Assembly: GCF_047663525.1 (NCBI RefSeq)
Contig: NC_092593.1
Location: 22,491,501-22,555,500 of the forward strand
Length of the DNA stretch: 64,000 bases
From: Anas platyrhynchos
Lineage: Eukaryota > Chordata > Aves > Anseriformes > Anatidae
Direction: 5' to 3'
How positions within the stretch are numbered: the stretch's first letter is position 1; the number at the start of each line of letters is the position of its first letter. Below, piece by piece: positions 1 to 39,474 of this stretch. Both the position numbers and the translations under genes were made by a program. Below the pieces are notes generated by a model. It was not told where the DNA came from. It was given only the letters and a program-made list of their open reading frames with translations, and did not search any database.

Positions 1-59
1 GTATCCGCGTTTTAATTCTTTTTAAATAAATAATAATAATAAAAAAAACCACGACACGA

Positions 60-650
60 GGCGTTCTTACCGTCATCCGCGAAGCGACAGCACCTCCTAC
101 AGGGCTGGGGAGCGCTGCGGCCGGCAGCCGCGCTGCGGGCCCGGGCGGGCTGCCCCAGCCGAGCCCCGCCGTGAGGGGTCTCGCCGGGAGCGCCGCGGCC
201 CGGAGCCTGCGCACAGGGCCCCGGGGAACACCCCCGGCCTCGCCCCTCGCCCCCGGGCCCACCTGCAAGGCCGGGGCAGGCCCAGCTGCACGACGGCCGC
301 CTCGTCAGGCGCCGGCCGCTGCCCCTCGCAGGGGGAACGGGGAGCAAAGTGGGCTGAGGGAAGGGCTTCCTGAGAAGCCCTCAGGTGGTGGTCTGCGAGA
401 TGGGAGCCTCCAAAACGGCTCCAAAACTGCTTTAACTGCCACCCGCAACGGCCACCATCGCAGCAAACCCCTGCTGTTTGCCGTGTGCAGAAAGGCCAGC
501 TGTACGCAGTGCACACCTCAGCTACACGCAGACAAATACAGCGCAGGGCCCACCACAATGCCTAAAAGCCTCGACGTCCAGCTGCCCTTCCTTCTCCGGG
601 GGGAAGGTGGTTGCATTGCTGTTGGCAGCGGTGGGCAGATTCCTGTGCCG
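60..650. promoter_or_regulatory. CpG island, left edge, owner unknown
   Basis: This stretch is strongly GC- and CpG-rich, in sharp contrast to the AT-rich DNA around it. On the minus strand a consensus donor (GATGACG then GTAAGAAC) lies at 71/70, so the island may hold the first exon of a transcript leaving the window to the left. The open frames on both strands are what GC-rich DNA gives by chance, and I recognise no protein in them. In mammals SP9 lies next to CIR1, but its 3' end would face CIR1, so this does not look like its promoter. A noncoding RNA promoter is possible. Confidence 0.55.
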
Positions 651-2110
651 GTGCCACACAGCGACACCCAGACCGACCTGTAGGCAAGAGGTCTTTCTTT
701 GGAGAAGAAGCGCGTTCCGTTACTTAGTTATTATTCCTTGTGCTTTTCATGCTGCATTTAACAGGAAAACGTTTCATGAGAATATGCCTTTTCCCCTATC
801 ACAGTACCCTGCCCATCCTCCTCCCAGAGGGATAATATGTTCTTCACAAGATATTTTGTTTAGATTGTTTGTATGGGCATTTTAGCCACCTCCTCCTGTT
901 CCTTCCAAACCAGAGCTTTCACATGCACATTAATATAGGGCCTGACGCTACTGAATTGTGCACGCCCTTTAACTCCCAGCTACTTCATCAAGAGCGCCTG
1001 GAGCAACCTAATGCAAAAGCATTTAAAAGAAGGTGACATCGCTTAATGGCTCACCCTTTCAAACTCATTCACATGTGCTTAAAAGATAAGCCAGGTCACT
1101 TCCACCATATATTATACTCCATGTGATATTGAAAAACTTCTGCATGGCAGTTTTAAGAAGTAGAAGTGGACTGGTAATAAAAGTCTCATTTGTCCTGTCA
1201 GTGGAGGGGAAGAAACCTGCTCATCAGATTACTAAGTACAGCGACACCTTTTTACCTGTCCACTAACATATTTCCATCTGTCACCCTGAACTGGCAAAGA
1301 ATTCCCTTCACAATAAATACACAGCCTTGTGAATTTGTACTGATTCAGAACAAATTCTGGAGAAGAAGGCAATTCTTACAGTTTTTAAAGAATAAGGAGT
1401 TTTATTATGAAGTTCATCTTTATAATAGTGTGTGCAGAAAACGACCAAGAATGGTCAAGAAAAATAAGTTCGTTTCACAAAACGGAAGATGAATATTTAC
1501 ATCGACTTTCTACCACAAACAATGAAATACCTGGAGCAGTTGCGGCAGTAAATATTCTTTTTATGTCTTGAGAGCTTATCGAACAATAACTTGACATTGT
1601 ACTGACACATACCAACAGGGGTTCAAGATGTTTAGATAGCCCTGACCAAGCTGTACACTGCAGGAGGTCAAAAAAACGTTGGCTACACACTTATGTGAAC
1701 TCTGTTTCTCTGTTGTTTTAACTCGTGAAATTGATCTCTTACGGGGAACTTTAGGAAAAATGCTTCAGTATGAAAAAAAAACAACACAACCAACTCTACA
1801 ATATGATGTTTTGATATTGGAAGCAGCGATTTTATCCAGTCCTATCTCAAGTGTTTGTTATCATTTAACATATCCCAGGACTCTTCTGAAATTACTCTCT
1901 GCTTCCCGTCACAGTTGCATCTAAAAACAAAAATTATCCTTGACAAAACAAAGAATATCACATACTGCTCTGAAATATTTTAAAGCACTAAAATTAGGTC
2001 TATGAATTACCGCATGTATACAAGAGATATTTGCCAACAAGTACATTTATACAGTAAGAAAAATACCATAATATTTGTCCTAATTTACAAATATTATAAC
2101 ATTAGATAAA
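651..2110. other. intergenic DNA downstream of CIR1
   Basis: This is AT-rich sequence with no gene I can recognise. Short ORFs such as those at 1190-1492 and 1679-1924 show no family signal. Part of it may be extended 3' UTR of CIR1: a second AATAAA-like signal on the minus strand occurs near 1400. Confidence 0.5.
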
Positions 2111-2123
2111 TGATGCTGTTGGC

Positions 2124-2129
2124 TTTATT
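2124..2129 (-). terminator. CIR1: CIR1 polyadenylation signal
   Basis: The plus strand reads TTTATT, which is AATAAA on the minus strand, about 110 nt past the CIR1 stop codon. It is the closest canonical signal. A longer 3' UTR using a signal near 1400 cannot be excluded. Confidence 0.5.
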
Positions 2130-2239
2130 TAGGAAACGCTAGTTACGGAGGTTGGAAAATGAACAGCAATATGTAATTGAGCCCTTGTTAAAGGTATTCA
2201 TCAAAAAGGAGACATTTTTGTTTGCACCTGTCCCCTACA

Positions 2240-30787
<28,548 letters not shown>

Positions 30788-30799
30788 AACTACTATTTG

Positions 30800-30805
30800 A
30801 ATAAA
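30800..30805 (+). terminator. SCRN3: SCRN3 proximal polyadenylation signal
   Basis: AATAAA lies 13 nt after the TAA stop. Use of this site would give a very short 3' UTR. Further signals at 32476-32481 and 32511-32516 could end a longer 1.7-kb UTR. Confidence 0.5.
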
Positions 30806-30824
30806 TGGATTATAATTTGTTGTT

Positions 30825-33800
30825 ATGGTTAACTCTTCTAATGGAGTGGCTATATAGATTACCTCATATTTTCAATATACCAGTTACTTAGTATGGACAG
30901 TTTTAAAGCTGCAGTTCTCTGTTTAGGCCAAATAGCTTTTAGTTGTAGGAAGCAAGGCTGAAAAGTGTCTTCAGAGCTGGCAGTACCTCTCTAAGTGGCA
31001 AAAAACTGACAGCAGAGATTGATTCACCAACAACCTGAGATGCAATTAGGATTCAAGTAGTTTGACTTAAGTTGCTGAACAACCCAATCTTTGGATGAAG
31101 AACACCAATGTAGCTACACACATGTAGGTTTTATAGTTAAGATAATTGTTGTAGCAGAATTTCCTACTGCTTGAATTAAAACAGCCAGGCTAGAGGCTTT
31201 TCTAAAATGTAGAAAAATATTGCTTTTTACTAAATTAAAAGGAACGTGATATGCAAGTCAAGTGAGATTGATATTCAGCTGTTTGATAAAGGCTTTGTAA
31301 GGTATGTTTCATATATGACTTTTCTACTCCTTTAATGTGAAATAAGGCTAAGAGCTTAAGGTCTTAGGCTAAACCTAAATCAATTACAGCTTTACCATAA
31401 TTTGTTGTGAAACCTGATTATACGGGATTCAACAATGTTAGTGTCTAGCAAGTTACCACACAATTATTTATTTAAATACAACATGATCATTGTAAATTAA
31501 TTCTTAATTCTTCAGTACACTTTATAACACTGTGAGGGACTTTTTAAATGTTTCTTGATTTTTTTTTTTTTGTTTAAATCAGGCAACTAAAATGGAAGAA
31601 GTCAGGGTCCATGAGTATATACTTGCACTCAGTAGAGCACTTAAAAAAAAAAAAAAAACTCTTCAAAATTTTTCCACTTCATATAAGCCATTTTAACCAT
31701 ACCTTGTTTTACCAAAATTGGTAGACTTAAGGAGTTGATTTAAATAAGCTTTTTGCCCTGCCAGGAGCAATTCCTTGCCAGTCTTGCTTAAAAGTAGTGA
31801 TCAAGCTGTCAGTACTTTATTATCCATGGCAAGGGGCAAACAGAGCAAACAAAGAAGTAAGGTTCCGACTTGACTATGTGATCAAGCAGGATAAAAAGTA
31901 TAACCAGATTAAAACAAAGAACAAACAAACAAAAAAAAACAACCAACCAAACAAAAAAAAACAGTTCTGCAAAGCTTCAGGTGAGAACATGTAACATGAA
32001 GTGGAGCATTGAGGCTGCAGTGGTAATAGGTAATACGTGACAATATACAATAACCCCCCAGACCACAGTAAGACCATTCTTTGATGAATGCTTTATATTT
32101 TGTCAAGATGCTAGAGTCATCTCATCTCAGATGCAAAAGATGGGGCTACACATACAGTTTTCTCATTTTGCAAGCCATTCTATATTCCCACTGGAAAAAA
32201 CAATTAGGCAAATAAAAGAAATACACTTAAAATGAAGTTTGTTGAATGCTGCTAAACCTGTAAGATGAGGAGTTTGATAAAATGTGTACTTGATCTAACA
32301 ATGAAAGTATTTAGATCCACACCAAAAATCTAAAGGGTTGGCAAAAGTTCTTGAACTTCCTAGTTCTAGGGATCGTATATGTACCAAGTGGCAGCAGCAA
32401 GTAAGATCTATGAAAGTAAGCACATGTTGATTGTGAACCTTTTGTGCTTGTGTTGCCAACAAAATTTATTAGAATAATAAAAGGATGTTCATGAACTGGA
32501 TGGTATATTTAATAAAAGTTTGCTGTATTTACCTGTTTTCTTTGGATGTCTGTATCTGACAATTCTTTGCATCATGGTGTGCTGTTTTGTATCATCAGCT
32601 CTTCCATGCTAGCTCCTTGATAACTTCAGAGAAGCAATAAATGCCAGGTAAAACAGTGCTGGAAACCAAGGTACCATTCAAGTTTACAGGCAGTGTAGCA
32701 GAGTGAGACAGAGAATTTTATGTGATACTGCAACTAGAGTAAAGTTATAGAAGAATGGAAGTAGTGAAAGTTGTGGTACAGGCTTTTAAGTGAATTTTTT
32801 GTCCATCTAATTACAGGGTGTCAATTAACCAGTCTTACTAGGTTAAGCATAGTGGTCAAGTTCTAATATAGGTAGACACAGTCCAGCTATTCCTCTGTTT
32901 TTTGTTGTCCTTCATTTATTTGTCTACAGGACACACAGTAAAAACAATGTGTTTTCAGATAGATCAAGCCATGGCTGACAGACTATGGTATATTTTGGTA
33001 CCTTTCTTCCTGGGATTTCATCCTCCTAGAACACATGCAGTGCAAAATGCAAAACAAGGATGAAACCAGAAGGAATAAATGACCCTCCATCCTGCAACCA
33101 TAAATTTAAAAAAAAAAAAAAAAAAGTATCAACAATCAGAAAGTCCTCTAGAGGGCAATCGTTGCATGTATTTCATCTAGTTTTATGAAGGCTCATTATT
33201 TAAGAAAAAAAAGAAAACTGCTACCAAAAAATTTTAAGTGTTTAATATCTACCCCATCCATTATCGTAAGTATTTTGAAATGAATGCTAAAAAAATTAAT
33301 GCTGTCTTTCGTTGGAGATACCCCTGGACTTACTATCTTGTTCAGTGAATGTTTTCACAGAATTAGAGCTTTCAGGTTAAGCAGTATTTATCCCAAACTA
33401 ATCAGCCTTCAAAATAAAAGAACTTACTGCACCACTGGCCACATCTTCAAAGCAAAGCTACTTCTAACCACCAGAAATTCACACATCAATAAACAAAGTA
33501 TTTACATACACTGGATTATCAACTATTTTTACAGCTTAGTGGTACTCCTTGGTGGAAGCAAATACTTGTCAAATACGAGTTAGGTAACTTTCTAATGTTA
33601 TTCAAAGTCTCTTCTTAGTTTCCAAAAGTACCCAGTGATTTAGGAATAGATTAGCTTGTTCCATATTTGATTGATAAATTCTTTAGTCTATGTTTTGACC
33701 GTTTCTTACTTAAGACAGGTACGTTGTGATCAAATGCAGGGAATATGAGAGCCATTATAATAAGGAAGGCCAGGGCAAGGACTTAAATGATGAAAATGAC

Positions 33801-34160
33801 AGAGATGAGTGAGAGAACAATGACTGTTTTGGAGCATAAAACTGAACTAAGAGCAACTTTTTCAAAAATTGAAGGATCTTCAAAGGTACATATTTGGTAA
33901 GGAGAGGATAATACAAAAAAATTCCTAAAGATCTGAATTAGCTCCTTGCTGGTATAAGTAGCAGGGAGGCTGTTAGAAGAAAACTGGTGGGCATCCATTA
34001 ACAAATCTACATACTTATAAAGCATCAAGAATGGATTTAAGATACAGCAAAATTTGAAATCCAAGAGCCACTTTAACAAACTTCTCAGACATATTTCTTA
34101 TAAAACTTGACACACACATGTAACCCTCCCACTTCTTGTATCACACCAAAACTCAGAACT
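30825..34160. other. convergent intergenic region between SCRN3 and GPR155
   Basis: This is AT-rich DNA, possibly including a distal SCRN3 3' UTR up to about 32540 (AATAAA at 32511, GT-rich sequence after it). A-runs lie at 31643-31658 and 33108-33125. Between about 32540 and 34160 I see nothing identifiable. The small ORFs at 33284-33583 and 33783-34079 look random. Confidence 0.6.
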
Positions 34161-34178
34161 CTGAAATCAAATAATAGA

Positions 34179-34184
34179 TTTATT
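34179..34184 (-). terminator. GPR155: GPR155 polyadenylation signal
   Basis: AATAAA on the minus strand lies about 1.8 kb past the GPR155 stop. It is followed, in transcript direction, by GT-rich sequence (GAGTTTTGGTGTG). It is the only canonical signal I saw between the stop and this point. Confidence 0.5.
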
Positions 34185-35976
34185 GATAAGTTACAGTATT
34201 TAGAAGCCAGACATACTCATAGCTTCTACTCTTAAGCGACGTATATTTAATTATTCCAAAATATCTTATGTAGCTGTCTTCAGCAATTGTAATGGAAATA
34301 AGCTATCATTTTCTTTGTGGCTGCAGCCTGATACAAATATCAATTCTGTTGTTGGAAAACATTAAAATGTCAGCTTGTATAGTATACATACATAGTTATG
34401 TTTCAGTGCAGACCGCAGATGTGCAATAAGACTGACAGTAAAAAGAATTATTTTTCCAATAGAAGTCTTGCATGGAGTTATAGCTACCATAAAATGACTG
34501 TTTCCTGAACAGCAGTTTATGCTACTAAAATCAGTTTTAATTCTTAATACAAAGTAGACACATAAGTAGTTGTAATAAAATCTATGTATTAAAAAAAAAA
34601 AAACTTGTTTTTTTTTAAAAAAAAGAAAGAAGGTGAGAAGAGTTGTTCAAATGCTTGACTGTTCCAGGTAAGCAATTTTTTCCCCCAAATACCTGTGTTC
34701 TTTCCCTTCATTAGGTAATATTTTACGAAGACAAACAAATACCATTCTTACAATTTAGAAGGGCAGTGTAATGGCTGTCAGATACTATGGTTTGTTTTTA
34801 ACCTTTTCAAAAGTATGCTGGCGGATGTAGAGATTCTCAGATGGTGCTTTCAGTGCACAGAACACTGAATGACGCTGAAGTAACTACTTAATGTCACAGA
34901 GGGATACTGAGACTTGCTAGGAAACTTTGTTACATACCCAATAACAACATTTTAAGGTATTTAGTTTTTTTTAAAGCCCAACTTTGAAGTTGTTACATCT
35001 GTTTATGAAATAGAAGTCATTGCATGTCATTTAGAAGTTTTTATATTTTGATACAATTTTTGGTTATAACTTGCACAGGTATCCAGGGCTTCCCTAACTT
35101 CTTTCTTTGAGGCTTGCACTTCTGAATTAAAATGGAAAGGCTTATTTCAGAAGGTAAAATGCAAATCTTGACAAAGCTGTTAGTACTGCCAAAAGGCAGA
35201 ACTTCAAAACCAATTGTTTATATATAAAATCCATTATATTGCTTCCTAGTATGGAAAGTGGTGGTTATTATTTCTTTTTATATGTAAAGTTTTCATGGTA
35301 TTGTTGTACAAAACCTTTTTTCCCCGCACTCTGTTTCCTCAACGTTAATCCTCTTACACTGTAATCATCTTCACAACAATTCTGCTATCATGAGTGGAGG
35401 ACTTTATCTTTAAGGGAGAAACAAAGTGCTTCATCCAAGGTAAAAAACAGCCAGAAAAAAAATTCTGGTGTTAGACAAGAGTGCACAGTAGTAAAAACTG
35501 GGGTATAACAGAGAAAAAAATCCTATTTCTGTGAAGCCAGTGGGAAGCCTGACCTTAAATCACACTGAAATACTGAAAAAAAATGGCAACATAAAAAACA
35601 CAATGAGAGGAATATGTTTGTTTTTCCCCCAATTGTGGCACCAGTCACTAAAGCTGCTGTTACAGTGCAGGTATAAAAACATCAGTGACACACATAATTT
35701 CACTGTTTGTTTTGCTGAAAATGGAGAAAATGCTCTAAATCCGAAGTACCTTGTTCTGTTCTAGCTGCATTCTGGTTTGAACACTCACTGAGAATATCAC
35801 TTGCTACTATTTTCTTCAGAATAGACACAGGTAGAACCACATTTCGTAACTCCACAAGAGAGTGTGACACAACTCCCTAGGAGCCCTGAGAAAGGGACAC
35901 TTCCAGGTGCGGTGGCAAATGCAGAGGAGATGGTCACGTTTACCCCACCTGCCCGTCCTCTGTCTACATGCTCAGG
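34185..35976 (-). other. GPR155: probable GPR155 3' UTR
   Basis: This non-coding sequence lies between the stop at 35977 and the likely poly(A) signal. It is AT-rich and low in repeats. The assignment rests only on that signal. Confidence 0.45.
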
Positions 35977-36199
35977 TCACTGGCTCTCGACTGTAGTTGA
36001 TCTCTTAGGAATAAAGCGGTAATACAAATATTCATCCCGAAATTCAAATTCATTCGTAATGTGCTGGATGACGCCTCCTTTCATCAGTCTGTCTCCATAC
36101 ATCACAGCTTCACCACGGTCAGAGGCAAGGCCAACTTGGATGAGCCAGTTCACCAGGTCACAGCCAAAGAAGATGCCAGTGGAGATCTTTGCACCACAC
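35977..36199 (-). CDS. GPR155: GPR155 last coding exon: most of the DEP domain
   Basis: This exon gives residues 783-856. [33 protein letters not shown] and [11 protein letters not shown] are classic DEP-domain landmarks. The C-terminus after the domain ([11 protein letters not shown]) is shorter than the human tail, which accounts for much of the length difference. Confidence 0.93.
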
Positions 36200-39100
36200 C
36201 TGTATGTCAAAGGAATGATTCACCCACATGTTCTGTAAATCTGGTATCACCACTGCACGATGGAAAAGGCAAGGAAAAATAGCAGGAAACAAGGAAAGAC
36301 ATCATGATAGTTAAGAGCATGTTAGCAGAGAATTTGCAAGATTTGCATTTTAGGGACATGCCAACGTTCACTACCTTTTCCTACAGACAATTCAATGAGA
36401 AGTAAGATTTATGTACTGTTATTTTAGGTCTGTGCAAATAAACTTCAATGAACACAAGCAGCAGCTTTCCTACAAACACACACAATGCGAGTCTATTTAT
36501 TGGATACTTACTTCCCATGTACTCATTAGCATGACCATTTCTGCAACAAAATATGATTTGAGTGCTGAGTGCCTGCAGCAGCAGGACCTCAATCTGCAAT
36601 TTAATGCCATTTTATAATTTCTCTACAGCTTTAAGCAGACATTAACTACTTACATATATTGTAAACAAAAACCATTTAACTTGCATATCTGGTTAAATAT
36701 TTATTACAACAGGCAGTACTAAGAATAAATGAAACATTTACAAGAGGACTAAACTAACTTTCTGTTACATATTTATGAAGCAATTCCATTAACATCTAGC
36801 TAGCTGCAGTAAAAATACCATTCAGAAATTTACCTGCAGCAACGAATGTTTCTGCTTATCTAAAATCTGCTCTATGGAAGCCAAGCACAGGGTTTTTGAA
36901 GATGATTAATAAATATACAAGATAAAAAAATAGAGAAAAAATGTTTGTGTGTTTGTTTGTTTTCCTAAGATAAAAGCAACAGAAACATAGAGCATGTGTT
37001 AATATCTTAGCAGAGAAATAAAAACAAAAATAAAAGTCCATGATCGCAAGGTCTCAGTTACAGCATATTTAAATTGAAGAGGATAGAATCAAGTTAGATG
37101 AGTATGATAAATACTTTGTTTTAAACCACAAAGAGAAATAAGACATGAAGCTAGTTCTGCACAAACATAATATTATAATAACAAAGCAATCAATGTCATA
37201 TTTTATGTATTCTTAGATGATATATAATTAAACAAACAAACAAAGCACTGAAAAGAACCAAATGAACGGCCTAAAGCCCAAGAAACAATAACAGCAGAAA
37301 CAGAGGAAACAGCTATAATACCTGTCCTATTCTAAAACATTTTCTGATGCTTTTTTGTTTGACAAGTCTTTGAACTGCCATAGTTCTTTTTTTCCTAAAT
37401 TAGCAAGGTTCCCTGAATTTATTTCTTATGGAACATTACTGATTTCTGGGGAGACTGAATGAAATAATGATCCAAAGTAGCCAATGCTGTCAAAAAATAG
37501 TTCTGGAATGTGGTCTGAGTTTATCTAACCATTTAAAGAACTTCCCCTCCAAAACTAGTCCTACTACCAAGAAAAATGAAAGTGTCTTGTTCAAACAATT
37601 CTTCCTATTTCTATTTCATACAGTAAATATACAAAGGCAGACAGAATCTCTTGTTCCTGCTTTTTCTGTTGGCACTTCTCATCTACCTGCACATACCTGA
37701 ATACATAGTCTTCAATTCAGGTATTATAATTTGTGTCTGCAAGCTTTGGCAATCTCACAAATTGAGGTTCAGGCCTCATGAGAAGCATGAACAAAAAAAC
37801 CTGTATGAATTCAAAAGGTATAAGTGTTCTAAAAACGTTATAATCTCACATAGCGAGTGGCCTTTACTACAATGGTTTTGCCTCCTGCAATATCTATTAG
37901 TAAACTCTCTCTAACATAAATACCAACTCCTTCTTAATCACAAAACAAAACAAATGAAGCATCTCAAGTTTGATGAAAATTCATGGACATACATGCTATT
38001 ACAGGAATCGTCATATGCACTTCTTCAGAAAGATTTTGTCTCCTAAACTCCTAGTAAATGGAAGAACCGGGGCCAAGTCTTCATGCTATGTTACAAAACT
38101 CATGATACTATAAATACTAAATGGGATAACATGGTAATTTGTACCTCTATTTTTCAGCTTTAGACTGGAAATATTTTTCTAAACGTTACTGCTAAGATCT
38201 TAATCCTCACCTCAAAGTTTCCATAAATATTCCAGAACAGACATCACCCGCAGAACAGCTATACTGCATTTCATTATTTCCAGAACGTGAGATATGACCT
38301 TTCATAACAGCTATATGTGCAGGTTGAAAACCTTACCTTCTGCCTTTGACAATGGTTTTGACACAGTGATCTCTATGATAGCGAACAAACTGTTGACAGG
38401 TCATCCTGATTTCCTCGGGTAGAGTGGGATCTGTATGCTCTGCTGCTTCTCTGCCTCCCAAGAGAAATTCAAGTCTGCGGGGGGGAATGGGAGGGGGGGA
38501 AGGACCGAAAAAACAAACATCAAACGAAGGCACTTTTAAGGAAACTGCAAAGATGAAAGGTCTTCTAATTTCCAACCTAAACCCCCCTCCTGGCACAACT
38601 GGAGGCAGTTCCCTCTAGTCCTATTGCTGGTTACCTGTGAGAAGAGACCGATCTCCAGCTTGCCACAACTCCCTTTCAGGTAGTTGTAGAGAGCAATAAG
38701 GTCTCCCCTGAGCCTCCTCTTCTCCAGACTAAACAACCTCAGTTCCCTCAGCTGCTCCTCATAGGACTTGTGTTCCAGGCCCTCCACCTGCTATATATGC
38801 TCCCTTGGAGCATATGCTCATATGCTTGTTGAACACTGGGAGGTTTTATGCTGGTAGAAGGACAGACAGAGAGTAGTTGGGAGCCAGCTGTAGCTGCTGG
38901 ATTCACACTGCAGCCAGACAGCTGTAAAATAAACATTGCTTTGTACTCCTCTACAGTGAGGTACCAATGAAAGTCCCCATTCACACAAAGAATCTGTATG
39001 AGCTAACAGGACTTTAAAACAGTGATGATAGAATCTGGTTCAATATTCACATTGAAGTTATTTATCAGTTGAAATTATTTCTGAAGATCCATCACCTCAG

Positions 39101-39442
39101 TGACCCAAACACCTGCTTCACCATCATTAGACAAGGATTTTGTCTACAGGGAGACTGTGAGATTTTTGTCTGTGCGAGTGTCATAAGGGCAGCAGTAAAA
39201 TCTTATGTATGGTGAACTGCAATTAACTCTCCACAACAGGAATGAAAAGAAATTTGAAAAATAAAACAAATAGGAAATCGAATGCTATGGCACTAAACAC
39301 TCACAGCCCCTTAAAAATGATTAGTGTTAATAATTAAGTTTATAGGCATAAATGTAAATTTTCTACTTACCTTCGCTTGAATGGTAGAATGATTAAATGC
39401 TTATCTAAGCCAAAAATACCAAAGGAAATGAAGCCCTAGAGG

Positions 39443-39474
<32 letters not shown>

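Larger units (their letters stand above)
38475..39370 (-). other. GPR155: GPR155 intron 14
   Basis: The acceptor tract is C-rich, and the plus strand there has G runs of 7, 3 and 7 at 38479-38499. A CR1 fragment (38550-38792) and an LTR-like stretch (38793-38990) fill much of the intron. The donor is GTAAGTAG. Confidence 0.85.

Noticed and set aside
171..683. 170-codon plus-strand frame in the left CpG island
   Set aside because: Pro/Arg/Ala-rich composition, no family signal and no supporting splice or promoter structure on this strand.
38550..38792. Possible novel coding exon ([20 protein letters not shown])
   Set aside because: This is the well-known translation of a CR1 LINE ORF2 end, not a host exon.
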